This document shows, one piece after another, positions 41,404 through 53,000 of a stretch of DNA of 64,000 bases. Below the pieces are notes generated by a model, which saw nothing but the letters and a program-made list of their open reading frames with translations, searched no databases and had not been told where the DNA came from. The stretch's first letter is position 1; every line of letters begins with the position of its first letter. The translations under genes and the position numbers were made by a program. The stretch is from Caenorhabditis remanei (Eukaryota > Nematoda > Chromadorea > Rhabditida > Rhabditidae): positions 2,356,001 through 2,420,000 of the forward strand of contig NC_071332.1 in NCBI RefSeq assembly GCF_010183535.1, written 5' to 3'.

Positions 41404-44400
41404 ATGAACGGAAACTTTGACCAGTATATCAACAACTGTGATAATTTGGATGAACAGATTAGCGTCACCGACTTCATCAAGACTTTGAAGAAGGTAGGTC
41501 AAGTGCGCTCTATGTGCTTGTAGATCAAAAATAAAACTTCATTTTTGTAGTTGACAGTTTTTTGATATCTCTTCACGCTTTTGAGATATGCGCCTTTAAA
41601 GTTGATCGATTTTCCAAAAAAAAAATTTAATTGGTCAAGTTTGGAAGCTTGGCGTTGCTAATTGGATAATTGAACCTTTACAAATTTATAATGATCTTGT
41701 AGATCAAATCTAGCTCAATAATTTTGTAGTTGACAACTTTTTGATATCTCTTCACGCTTTTGAGATATGCGCCTTTAAAGAGCGGCGAGAGATGCAGGGA
41801 GGCTAGAGCGTCTGCGTCTCACCATCTTCAAACAGTTCTATCTCAAAAGTGGGCGGAGCTATCAAAATGTTGTCATTTACAAAAATAAAGCTCTTGATTT
41901 GATCTACATAACCAATATAAATATGTAGTAGTGCTATTCTACACTGAGCTCTCGAAGAGCCGCCAATTTTCGAAAAAAAAACTTTTTTTGAAAAATTGAA
42001 AATCGATCATCTTCGAATCGCTGTATCTCAAAAGTGGGCGGAGCTATCAAAAAGTTGTCAACTACAAAAATAAAGCTCTTGATTTGATCTACACAACCGT
42101 CTTATTTGTAAAAGTGTTCGACACCCCCTTCCCCCGCTACACCCTTCCAAAAAGGAAGTGTCTTCCAGGTCGAGTCATCCGACACTCTCAACGGTCGCGA
42201 CAGTACCTCGTCGAGCTCGTCAACCGACAAACTCGCGAAACTTCCAGAAGACGGACGTAAAGTCGACAAGAAGGGAAGTGCGAATGACTTGTTGCAAAAC
42301 ATGCGAAAGCGATTCGTTCATCGCGCCACCGAACCGATTTTCCACGCGTTGCCAGAGGCGCAGGTAAGCAGGTGTGTGCTCTATTTCCCCACTCGTATTA
42401 GTCAGTTTTGTTGTTTTTTTTTGTGTGTGACTCATATCTAGATGTGTCTGGAAAGAAATGTAGCTAAACGGGGGTGTGATTCATTGTATCCGGAAAATTT
42501 CAGTCGAATTCGATGAGTAAAACTAAAAGCTGTGTATCTCGGCTCATATTGACGCTAGAAAAGTTCTGAAAACTGATTCTGAATCCTCACGACGTCAGCT
42601 TTTCAAGACATATGACATCTTTACTATTAACAAACACCAGATTCTGTATGTTTGTCCGTATGTCGCCGATCCTACCGCCCTTCCTACTGAACCGATTTTC
42701 TTCAAATTTAGACCAAAATATCAGAAATTTTCTCTTAATGATGCCCGTCTTTTTCTTTTTTCAAAATTCTCAAAATTACGCCTTCTGAGCCAAAAACACT
42801 GATAAAGCATAGGGGAATGAAAAACGAAAAAAGTGGCGTGAAACTGTCGGCCTAAGCGTCGTCATTTCTTTCCTTTCTTCGGCTTGCATTTTCCGTGGCG
42901 GCATGGTTCGGGTTAACGTGTTGCCGCGTCCGATCTTGCAAGTTAAGCGTCGTTGACTTCAGTTAGTTTTAAGTTCGATCCCGGGTGACGAGAAAAGTTT
43001 TTTGATTTTTTGTTGATAGGTTCGGAAAAATAAAAGTTTGCGAACATGTTGTCTGTTGCCAAAAAAGGAATCAGACGTGAAAACGAGTCTAAAATGACCA
43101 TACTTGGAACGGGCCGGGCCGGGCCGGTACGAGAATTTCCACGGCCGGGCCCGGCCCGAGGCTCGGTCCATCCCGAAGGCCCGGCTGAAAAATTTTGAAT
43201 TTTTTTTCCCAAAAATGTCGAATTTTTGACTATACTTCAGAATTCAATCAAAAGATAGTTATGCATCAAAAAATTATTTTTAATGTAATATTTCAAAAAA
43301 ATTCAAAAAATTTGGTAAAAAATAGGTACCTTTTTTGAAGCCGTAAATTTGCAAGTATGAAAAAGACCAAACAAGCTCTAGACCGGCTTCAGTGACTTCC
43401 CGGGCAGAAACGTTCCCTTCGCGATTCCCGTCGTTTTTTTCAAGATTCTCAAAGTGATGTCTTCGGGGCAGAAACACTGATAAAGCATAAGGGAATAGGG
43501 GAATCGACAGCGAAAAAAGAAAGAGAGACGGCCGACAAAGTGGTGAATCGAGTGGTGAATCACTGGCAGCTGAACGATCGCCAACGGGCCAACGACCGTC
43601 TGTTACCGGTCAGCCAAAACAGTCAGAAAAACCACGAAAAAATGGATTTCTGAAATCCATCTTCAAAATCATTCGAAAGTCGACACTCCAGTGAGCTCTT
43701 CTTGGAGTAGCTGCTACTGATGCATAACCAGATCCTCATTACATCAAAAGGATGGATAAAGTTTGTTCATTTAACAAGACACTATATTTCAAAGCTTTGT
43801 TCGACTTTCAAATGATGAACTCGGGTGCGTTCAGGAATCCTTTCTGGCAAGTTAGGCAACATTGACTGTAGTTTGTTGGTTAGAACCCATGTGGGTACGT
43901 GAAAGATTTTTTCTTCGCAACAGATTTCAAAAAAATAGAGGATTGAGGAATCGAAATCGTATCAGAAGAGCAGAGATTTTACAATTATGCTTTACCAGAA
44001 CGGACTGCTTACAGCTAACAAAGACTACCAACAAGTTTAAAAAAAATACGATGCAGAAGTTGTAGAGAATTCTGAAACCTCTATAGTCTCAACCGTTTGG
44101 GAAGCGACGTGGGCGCTGTAACAACGAGAAGGGTGGTGTAGAAAAGGAGGTTTAGTCGCCGTTAGGCGACGTTAACCGACTGGTAATCTACTTTTATCAT
44201 AGAGGGCGGTGCTAAAAGTCAAGCTTTGCTCCAATTCACTGAGTAGCTCCCCTAGCTTCTCACCGTCGTGTCGAGGCCGATACACAGCTAAATCAACAAA
44301 AAAACGCGTCGTTTCGAATTTGGCGGGACTCGAAAGAACCATTTTAACGATAGAGCGCACTTTCTCACTAGGTAGGAACTACTGTAGAAAGGATCTCTAG

Positions 44401-46213
44401 TTGCTACCTAGTGAGGAAGTGCGCTCTACCGATGAAATAGTTTTTTCGAGTCCCCCCAAATTTGAAACGCCGTATTATCGAAATAAACAAGTTCCGACAT
44501 TTTTTCCTCGTCGGTGTTTGCGGACTCAAGCCAAAATTATCAAATTTTGGCTTGAGTCCGCAAACACCGAGGGGGAAAAAATGTCGGAACTTTTTTGTTG
44601 CGACAATACCTTTTTGTTGAGCCGGGTATCGCCCTCGGCACAACAGTAATAAGCTAGAGCTACTCAGCGAATTGGACCGAATTGGACCGCCCTTTGTGAT
44701 AAAACTAGATTCTATCATATTCCGATAAAGCTAACGTCATGAGGGCTCAGAATCTGTTTTCAGAACTTTTCTAACGTCAATATGAGCCTAGACACCAAGC
44801 TTTTATTTGAAGATGCACGGGTCGCTACTCAGCGAATGAGCCGAGATAGAACTGACTAAAACCCCCGTATCTCGGCTCATATTAACGCTAGACAAATTCT
44901 GAAATCAAATTCAGAATCTCCACGTCTTCAGCTTTCCAGTCATATAGAATTTTTAAAGAGGAATTTCGAGAATCTGAAATATATGTCAAAATGTGTTGAA
45001 AAATATGGGGATTAGTATCTAAAGCCCCCTAAAACCGAATTTTCACACTGAAAACGCTCTAAATTGTAAGTGCTGGCCGAACTTTTTGTGTTTGGGTTTC
45101 TAGGCCACGGATAGTAGTTCTGAGAGCATTTTCGGTGTGAAAATTCGGTTTTAGGTGGGTTTTTGAGTATTTTCATAAGAATGTCTATATTTTTGCATTT
45201 TTCCATACATTTTCCAAAATTCCCTGAAAACCCGTTTTCCAATATGCTTCATGACTGAAAGCTGAAGACGTGGCGATTCTGAATCTGGCTTCAGAATTTG
45301 TCTAGCGTCGAAAGCGACGGAGATACCGGGGTTTTAGTCTGATCTCTCCAAACTAACATGAAAACCACCCTCTGGTCGGTGGATTCCAGAAAATCATATC
45401 ATGAGGCCCAGGGCTACCAATGCAGACGCGCTCTATTGACAATAATGGTACACTTTTTGCGTCACAGTGAACATTCTAACTTATATACCCGGTATAGTAT
45501 GCAAATAAGTTAGAATATTCACCGTGACGCAAAAAATGAACCATTATTCTTAATAGAGCGCGGTTGCATTGGTAGCCCTGGGCTCATCGTGAAACCACCA
45601 TCTGGTCAGTGGATTCCACCGTACTTGCAAACCGGGCCGAAACGGGCCGGCGCGTAACTTGCGTCAAACTCAAAATTATGAGCTGAAAAATATACCAAAA
45701 TGTAGATCTCGGCGAGTTCTATGTCCGTGACCTACTACGGGCCGGATGGCTATTCGTTAATGTGCCGCGGGGCGGGAAAAAGTTCCAAAAACGCGAAAAT
45801 GACCAAAAAAGCCATTCTAGCCCGGCCCGCGGCACATTAACGAATAGCCATCCGGCTCGTAGTAGGTCACGGAGATAGAACTCGCCGAGATCTACATTTT
45901 GGTATATTTTTCAGCTCGTAAAACTCAGTTTGAAGCGAGTTACGTGTCGGCTCGTTTCGGCCCGATTTGCAAGTATGGATTCCACAGACTCATCTGACAA
46001 TAATAAAATTGTTTTCAGGAACGACGAGTCGTCAGCGGACGGGACGGCTCCTCCAGCTCCACCAAGAACTTCAGCCTCAGCCGGGAGCCGAAAAGCGTCG
46101 AAGGAGGATGCGACGACCTCGTAAAAATGCCGAGTTTCGACAACTCGCTGGACCGAAAGACTGATTCCGAACCGACGTTATCCAAAACATTGAAAAAGTA
46201 TAATACTCCATGA
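41404..46213 (+). CDS. Unrecognised small basic Ser-rich protein
   Basis: Three exons in phase 0: 41404-41493, 42169-42363, 46019-46213; 159 residues. I do not recognise it. Seen: an acidic start (MNGNFDQYINNCDNLDEQIS), a short helix-like VTDFIKTLKK, a Ser run (STSSSSSTDKL), a basic segment LLQNMRKRFVHRATEPIF, another Ser tract, and KTDSEPTLSKTLKKYNTP at the end. The second LKK segment echoes the first. The ATG follows a TTTCCAG acceptor by about 20 bases; AATAAA at 46279 supports the 3' end. Intron 2 is 3.65 kb of repeats. The last exon is also open in a second frame. Confidence 0.65.
41515..42105. repeat. Family E copies in intron 1 of the Ser-rich gene
   Basis: Fragments with CTTGTAGATCAAA, GTAGTTGACAACTTTTTGAT and TTTTGAGATATGCGCCTTTA, first forward (41515-41600, 41695-41780), then mirrored (41825-41915, 42005-42095), i.e. 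two foldbacks or one duplicated foldback. Confidence 0.65.
42364..43098. other. First part of the 3.65-kb intron 2 of the Ser-rich gene
   Basis: Contains CGGCTCATATTGACGCTAGA with TTCTGAATCCTCACGACGTC (42540-42600), shared with 39505-39560, 44750-44960 and 45240-45320; a run CACTGATAAAGCATA (42790) repeated at 43470; and a 5S-like relic. No coding signal. Confidence 0.45.
42911..42995 (+). pseudogene. 5S rRNA-like relic, copy 1
   Basis: CGTCCGATCTTGCAAGTTAA, then GCGTCGTTGACTTCAGTTAG, aligns with the central part of nematode 5S rRNA (from memory CCGATCTGGCAAGTTAAGCA then ACGTTGAG..CAGTTAGTA). The 3' third diverges and is followed by AAAAGTTTTTT, a Pol III-type terminator. It is too short and diverged to be a working gene. 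Confidence 0.6.
43099..43359. mobile_element. hAT-like GGCC element in intron 2 of the Ser-rich gene
   Basis: Ends CATACTTGGAACGGGCC and GCAAGTATG; flanks AAAATGAC (43091-43098) and AAAAAGAC (43360-43367), 7/8 match. Confidence 0.75.
43614..43690 (+). other. Candidate alternative internal exon of the Ser-rich gene
   Basis: Within a 67-codon open frame (43491-43691), GGTCAG|CC at 43613 and CA|GTGAGC at 43691 bound 77 bases encoding a Lys/Arg-rich segment (KPRKNGFLKSIFKIIRKSTL). Inclusion after exon 2 would shift exon 3 into its second open frame (QNDESSADGTAPPAPPRTSA..., stop at 46122). The polypyrimidine tract is poor. Hypothesis only. Confidence 0.25.
43840..43910 (+). pseudogene. 5S rRNA-like relic, copy 2
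   Basis: TCTGGCAAGTTAGGCAACAT, then TGACTGTAGTTTGTTGGT, matches the same 5S segment, and the downstream part (TAGAACCCATGTGGGTACG, then AAAGATTTTTT) matches copy 1 downstream. Two copies sharing a non-5S tail suggest a 5S-derived repeat rather than two decayed genes. Confidence 0.55.
44345..44645. repeat. Two adjacent palindromes in intron 2 of the Ser-rich gene
   Basis: First (44350-44432): GAGCGCACTTTCTCACTAGG mirrored by CCTAGTGAGGAAGTGCGCTC. Second (44470-44612): AACAAGTTCCGACATTTTTT and GTGTTTGCGGACTCAAGCCA mirrored around AAAATTATCAAATTTT. Confidence 0.75.
45405..45602. repeat. Long palindrome with TAGAGCGCG arms
   Basis: GAGGCCCAGGGCTACCAATG, CGCGCTCTATTGACAATAAT and GCGTCACAGTGAACATTCTA are mirrored around TATATACCCGGTATAGTA. 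The design matches the palindrome at 55083-55333 (CTATTGNNAA next to CGCGCTC, CGGTGAAC), so the two are related. Confidence 0.72.
45620..45977. mobile_element. hAT-like GGCC element with a foldback nested inside
   Basis: Ends CGTACTTGCAAACCGGGCC and GATTTGCAAGTATG; exact duplication GATTCCAC at 45612-45619 and 45978-45985. Its centre is occupied by a foldback with ATACCAAAATG arms (45650-45940). The element ends about 40 bases before exon 3 of the Ser-rich gene. Confidence 0.8.
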
Positions 46214-46278
46214 AACCCTCTTTTTAATCTCTCATTTTCTCTAAATCTCTCTCTCTCTCTTCCTTCGCTGTTCTAAAT

Positions 46279-46284
46279 AATAAA
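46279..46284 (+). terminator. Poly(A) signal AATAAA of the Ser-rich gene
   Basis: AATAAATG lies 66 bases after the TGA at 46211-46213, preceded by a CT-rich stretch. Confidence 0.6.
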
Positions 46285-46679
46285 TGTATTTTGGTTTTGC
46301 ATCTGCATCTGCCATTCGGTTTTTTCTCTTCTCATTTCTCAATTTCTCTTGCAATCGGATTGTTGAGAGAAGAGAGAATTGGAAAGAAACCAGTTTGTGG
46401 CCGGTACACTTCCTTCTCATCGCACCGGACATTTCTGTACGCGGAGACGACGACGAGGAAAAAGAGAATTCTGCAAGAAGATTCTTCTTCTAGAAGATGT
46501 CATCTTTTCAGCAGAGGCGGATGGAATCAACGCCGGAAACGCCTCTGTTCTCTTTTTCGAGAATTTTCTGGCGGCGCTTTTTTTGGTTTTTGGCTTCTTT
46601 GGCTATTAGGCACTTTGATTTTGGAGACGAAAGTAGGCATTTTGAAATCAAAGTGTGGATTTACGGGGTGGATTTACGG

Positions 46680-46962
46680 GGTATCAGCACCGTACGCTTC
46701 TTCCAACCGCGCTCTACCGTAACCGAAGAAAATTGTGTGCCAAATTGAGAGACTCAGAGAAAAAGAGACATTTTTCAAGGACATTTCGGTGGAGCGCAGT
46801 TGTAAGAACTGTGCTGAACTAATGTTAGCTCGTCACAGTGCTTACAACTGCGCTCCACCGAACTCCCCTTTTAGAAATGTCTCTTTTTCTCTGAGTCTCT
46901 CAATTTCGCACACTATTTTCTTCGGTTTCGGTAGAGCGCGGTTGTAAGAAGCGCGCTTGACA
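46680..46962. mobile_element. Two abutting family A MITEs
   Basis: 46680-46825 and 46824-46962 meet at TAATGTTAGCTCG. Right after the second, TTGACATTGTTTAGAGTAGA begins a segment repeated after the copies at 49110 and 50522, so MITE plus flank was duplicated together. Confidence 0.7.
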
Positions 46963-49900
46963 TTGTTTAGAGTAGATTTTCATCAGGAAAATGTGATTTT
47001 TCTGAAAAAAAAACACAATTTTTGGCTGAAAAATTCAAAATGTGAAAGTTTTTTGCCGAAAAAACACAATTTTTTGCAGAGAAAGGCGGCTTTCGGCGAA
47101 ATTTTGTGTAAAATGATCAGAAAATTTAAATCGCTGCATTTTCTTTGAATATTGAAAGAATTTGAAGCAGTAGCGACTGAAAAAACAAAAAATTGAGCTG
47201 AAAATTTGATTTTTATCGAAAATTCGTGTTGGGCGATGTTTTTTGATTAAAAATTCACGAAAATTTGTCTAGAATTTGTTCAAAATCAATTTTTCAGCCA
47301 AAATTTAAAAAAAAAACATTTTCAGAGCAATTGTTGAGCTGAAATTAAAAATTACTGTGTTTTAATTAAAATTGACAACGAAATGGAGAGATTTTTGCAA
47401 ATTTTTGCAAAAATTCGAGCTGAAAATTCAATTTTCATGAAAAATCGCAAAAATCGGTTTTTGAAATCAAAATGCGATTTTTTCGGAACTTTTCATGCAA
47501 AGCTTTTGTAGTGAATTTAAAGCGCTATTTTTGAGCTAAAAATTAGAAAAATCGGTCATGTTTTCAGTGAGAAATTTGAATTTTAACGATTTCCACCGAT
47601 TTTTCATGAATTTTTCGCGATTTTTTCAATTTTTTCAGCGAGAAACAAGATTTTCTCCATTTCCAGCCACTTTTTTTCAATTTTTTCGAATTTTTTCCCA
47701 CAAAACTCACCGATTCCCCGCTGAAATTCACCAAAAAATTGCACCAACTCTGCACCCTCCACTCTCTCGCCCATGCAAATAGAGCGTAATTGCATCCTCC
47801 GTTCCGTGTACTCCTCTCGGACAACCTGTCTCAACCTTTTTTTCGATTTTATTTCTCTCAATTCTCTCGATTTCTCTGCAACAGAAGTTGGAAAAGAGTA
47901 GAAAAATGCAATAAACATTTGACATCGCACTCACCAACATTTTTCAATTTCCCCCGCCCGTCCTTTGGTGTCAATCTAGACAATCTGTGATAAATCGACA
48001 CCTGTCACGGACATTTCACATTTAAAACATGAAAATTGGCTAGTGTTTAAAAATATAAAAATATATATATAGTTTTTGACTTGTTTTTCATAATATTTTC
48101 GAAAAAATCACAAAAAAAAGTTTTCGAATTAATTTTTCGTCGCTATCGGAGCACAAGACCTTGCGCTCTTATCTTGATGTAATTTCGAAATAAATAGAGA
48201 AAAAAACTCCATTTTTTCATACACTGAAGATAGAAGAAATGTATAGTTGACTATGAATTTTTAATTTTTTCGGAAATTTTTTGTTTTTTTTTTGAAATTT
48301 TTTTTCAAAAAAGCACTTTTCCTAGTTATAAAGTGTGAGAACTTTGAATAATTCAGTCTATTTTTCACCAAAAAATACTCAGAATAAGGTTTTTCTCACA
48401 ATTTAGTCAATTATTTTCAAAAAAAAAATTCTGACCGAAAATTTTAAATTTTGGTTTTGAGACTCATTTCAGCTTTAATTTTCAGAAAATCCGATTTTCG
48501 GGGGTGGATAATTAAATTCTCTAGCAAATGAGCTACATTTTTAGCTTAAAAAATCGCGTATTTTGGCAAAAAATTCTTCTTTTTCGAAAAAAAAATCGAT
48601 TTTTCCAAAATCTTCTAATTTGGCTCTTTAAAACATGCTAATTTTAAAAACCATGCTCATTTTCAGTAGAAAACTCTGAAAATTTACGATTTTTAACTTC
48701 AAAACTCATGAAAATAGATTGTTTTCTGCTAAAAAATCGGGTTTCCATGTATTTTTGACTGAAAAATCGCAATTTTCTACGTTTTTTTTCGAAAATAAAC
48801 TTAATTTCTGAAATCAGCGTGTTCGAAAGTGTCTATAGTCGGATATTCATGAAATTCCATTTTAGTCAATTTCGCCAGCAAAAAAAAACAGTTTTAGTTG
48901 AAAAAAAACTAGCAAAACCTTATTTTCCCCTGATTTTCGCTGAAAATGAGTTCAATTTTTGGAATCAGCGTTTCAAACAGTACCGATAAACTTATTTTTC
49001 GAAGCTTTTCAGCTGGATTTTCACAAATTTCACCCAAAAATCAGTATTTTCATGGAAGAATTCTTAGAAAATCTAGTTTTTCATCGAAAAAACATCAAAT
49101 TCCCTCAATATAATCACGGCACAGGTCTTACAACCGCGCTCCACCGAAAGCGAAGAAAATAGTGTGCGAAATTGAGAGACTCAGAGAAAAAGAGGCATTT
49201 TTCAAGGGCATTTCAGTAGAGCGCAGTTGTAAGAAGCGCGCTTGACATTGTTTAAAGTAGATTTTTATCAAGAAAATGTGATTTTTCTGAAAAAAAGACA
49301 ATTTTTGGCTGAAAAATTCAAAATTTGAAAGTTTTTTTTGCCGAAAAAACACGATTTTTTGCAGAGAAAGGCGGTTTTCGGCGAAATTTTTGTGTGAAAT
49401 GATCAGAAAATCGAAATCGCTTTCTTACAACCGCACTCCACCGAAATCCTGTTGAAAAATGTCTCTTTTTCTCTGCGTCTCTCAATTTCGCACACAATTT
49501 TCTTCGGTTTCGGTAGAGCGCAGTTGTAAGAAGCGTGCCAGGCGATTTCCCGAGTTCCCCGTAAATCCACCCCGTAAATTTACACTTGCCCCCAAAATCA
49601 AAGTACCAAGTACAGTCAGTGTGTCCACATGTTTTTTATCCAAGTCACATGAAACAGCGATTTAATTTTTACACTCTTGCCATCACTACAAACTACAAAC
49701 TTCATTTGTGATTGTGACAGACACACTAAATTATCAGTTCTTCTCGTCGTTTTTGTGGTTTCTCCCTTCTTCACCTTTGTCAATTTTTGAGGTCTCTATT
49801 TGTTCTTTCGGCTCGTCGTTGCGCAGCTGTTTGATTGACAAAAACCGTTTTCTCTTCCTTACAGACAACTCCGATTTCGTCAACTCCCTCTCCTTCCATC

Positions 49901-50020
49901 GTCACTTTTTGTGGTGAAATGTGAAAAAAGAGACTCCGCCCACCTATCCCCCTCCGAGCAACTTCATTCCATTCCTTCCCCTCCAATCGATAATCTGTGA
50001 TTCTTTCGGGTCTCTTCAAA
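46963..50020. other. Intergenic region upstream of uda-1
   Basis: Mostly AT-rich sequence without supported genes. 47700-47990 is less AT-rich and has ATGTTG|GTGAGT on the minus strand at 47941, but no partner exon was found. Family A copies at 49110-49245 and 49418-49548. The last 350 bases contain CTTCCTTACAG (49855-49865) and CCTCCAATCGATAATCTGTG before the uda-1 ATG. Confidence 0.5.
49110..49548. mobile_element. Two family A MITEs upstream of uda-1
   Basis: 49110-49245 (ATCACGGCACAGGTCTTACA to GCAGTTGTAAGAAGCG) and 49418-49548 (CTTACAACCGCACTCCACCG to GTAAGAAGCGTGCC). The segment between them repeats 46963-47120. Confidence 0.7.
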
Positions 50021-53000
50021 ATGCTATTCCCATTTATTATATTCTATATCGTCGGCGGCAGTTTAACGGAGGCGAAAACTCAATACTGGTGTCATGGAGA
50101 CGGAGTTTTGAGCAATGTGAGTAGGTGGCTATTAATAGAAAAAAAAGTAAAAAAGATTACACTGAGTGAGCACTGCTTGACCTATGAAGATATGAGGAAA
50201 GGGATAGAAAACTCAGATTTTCGAAAAACGAGTGGTTTGATCTCAGTTTTGTGTGTGGAAATCGTGACAAAATTCAGAAAATTCGGTTGAAACTCATAAA
50301 AATACCTCTATAAAGCCTAAATTAGTGCGATTTCGGTAAAATTCTATGATAGAAAACATTAAAATTCACTGAAGTAGCATTATTAGCACGGCCCGTTTCT
50401 TACAACTGCGCCCTAACGAATCCGAAGAAAATTGTGTGCGAAATTGAGAGACTCAGAGAAAAAGAGACATTTTTCAAGGGCAATTCGATGGAGCGCAGTT
50501 GTAATCACTGTGCCGAGCTATTAGCTTAGCCCGGTTCTTACAACTGCGCTCCACCGAAATCCCCTTGAAAAATGTCTCTTTTTCTCTGAGTCTCTCAATT
50601 TCGCACACAATTTTCTTCGGTTTCGGTAGAGCGCGCTTGCTTGACATTGTTTGGAGAGGATTTTCAGTGGGAAAATGTGATTTTTTTGATAAAAAGACAG
50701 TTTTTGGCTGAAAATTCAAAATTTGAAAGTTTTTTTTGCCGAAAAAACGCGATTTTTATGGTTTTTTTCACCGAATTTCAAAATGTTTCGCAAAATTCTT
50801 GCTATTTTCCATACTTTTTGACCGTTTCGGTACAAAAATTCTAGTTTTTTTGTCAAAAACCAAATGAAATGATGTATATTCACCCAAATTTAAGCTGACA
50901 CTTGTTGAAATTGATGCTTATAGCGAAAATCGCTCTAAAAACTTCTGGTTTTTTCCAAAAATCTTCCTAGCATAGTTATGGCATCTGCGCTCCACCGAAA
51001 TGGCCTAGAGAAGTGTCTCTTTTTCTCTGAACCTCTCATTTCGCACACTATTTTCTTCAGTTTCAGTAGAGCGTGGTTGTAAAAAGAGTGTCTATCAGCC
51101 CTTACAACCGCGCTCTACTGAAACTGAAGAAAAGTGTGTGCAAAATTGAGAGACGCAGAGAGAAATACAGATTTTTCAAGTGGATTTCGATGGAGCGCAG
51201 TTGCCATAACTATGCGACGCTAATAGGTAGATTTTTGGAAAAACAAGAAGTTTTTAGTGCGATTTTCATGAAATAGGCTGAAATTCGAGTCTCCAGGAGC
51301 GAAAATTTAGAAAAAAACCCATAGAATTTTCCCATTTTCCAGCAACACACATGTCGTTTCTTCACGATAGTCATCGACGCGGGTTCGACGGGTACTCGGT
51401 TACATCTCTACAAGTTTATACACGATCCGGCGACGGCTTCACGCGGAATGCCGTTTAAAGTTGAGAAAGAGATTTTTCAGGAGGTAAAATCACTTAAAAT
51501 TCAAAAAATACATAGGAAATTGAACAATTTTAGTGTTAAAAGCGAAATTTTTTGATTAAAAATTGTTTTTTCGAATTATTTTAGATAATGGGAGGCTAGA
51601 AATCGAAAAATCGACTTTTTAAAAGGTTTAAGCTATTTTGGGTTACTGTAGCTTCAAATCTGTGCATACACCGAGTCCGCAGACACCGAACACCCAGTTT
51701 TACGACAATTTTTCAAAAAATTCGAGATATTTTGCTGAAAATTAACTCATAGATTAAACAGAACTGCAAAAGTCCAAAAATCGCTTTAAAGATTGAATTT
51801 TTGGACCAAAAATCGTTCGAAAACCGATTTTTCAAAATTTTAAAGAGATTTTTAGTGAAAAAATCGAATTTCTCATACATTTTGAGCGATTTCGGAGTGT
51901 TTATTCACTGAAAAATACGAGAAATCGAGAAAAAAACCCGAAAATTCGAAAAATTAATTCGAAAATTTGAATTCCCGCCTAATCGATCGGCTACCGTAAC
52001 TCGTTGAGACTGTGGCTTGGCGGGAATTCAAATTTTTAGCGTTTTTTTCCTTTTTTAATGCAATTTTTATAGTTTTTCACGATTTTTTAAAATGGAAAAG
52101 CTGATTTTTGGTGTTTTAAGTAGTGAAAATTTCGAAAAAATAAATTTTTATTGAAATTTTTAGCTTTTCAGCCAATTTTTTTCAAATCTCGTACTAACAC
52201 GGCACTCTTCTTACAACTGCGCCCCACCGGAAACGAGAGAGTATCGACAAGAGACGCAGAGTTTCTTTTCGCGCGAAACAGATTTTCACCATTTTTGATC
52301 TATTTTTGCATAATTTTCACTCGGAAATTGGCAAATTTTGAATTAAAACTTGTGTGGGTCCATTAAACATTTTCAGCCGATTTTGAGGCAATTTTTCGAA
52401 AAAATTCTTTAAAAAAAAATGAAAAATCAATAATTTCCCATATTTTCCCCCCTATTTCCAGGTGAAACCAGGACTCTCCTCGTTCGCCAAATCGCCGATC
52501 GACGCGGCCAACTCACTGGAGCCATTGCTCCAAAGAGCCCGTCAGGAAGTCCCCCATTTCATGTGGGAAAAGACGCCGATCACACTGAAAGCGACAGCGG
52601 GACTCCGCCTCCTTCCCGGTGATATGGCAGATGATATATTGGAAAAAGTGGAAGAGCGAATATTTAATAGCGGATTTTTTGCGGCGTTTCCCGATGCGGT
52701 GAACGTGATGCCGGGCAGTGATGAGGGTGTTTACAGCTGGTTCACACTTAATATTCTACTCGAAACTCTTTTCAATGGTAAGAGTTTTAGTTTAGAGCAC
52801 ACACACGGAGGTCTGGGGGTAAATGCGCTCCGCGAGATCAGCAAAAAAATTTGGCGCGAAATTCAAATATAAGTGCCAATAAAGCGGAAAACTGACATAA
52901 ATCGGCTGGTCAATTAGCTCAAAATCACGGGGTCTGGGGGTGAGTACTGAAAATTAACGCGCTCCGCTGAAATCAGCTAAAATTTTAGCGCGAAATTCAA

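Noticed and set aside
46291..46748. Plus-strand ORFs of 70-143 residues after the Ser-rich gene
   Set aside because: They lie beyond the AATAAA at 46279 and run into a MITE; no splice support.
47604..47940. Minus-strand Lys/Glu-rich ORF of 108 residues
   Set aside because: AT-rich composition artefact; no partner exon, although ATGTTG|GTGAGT at 47941 was noted.
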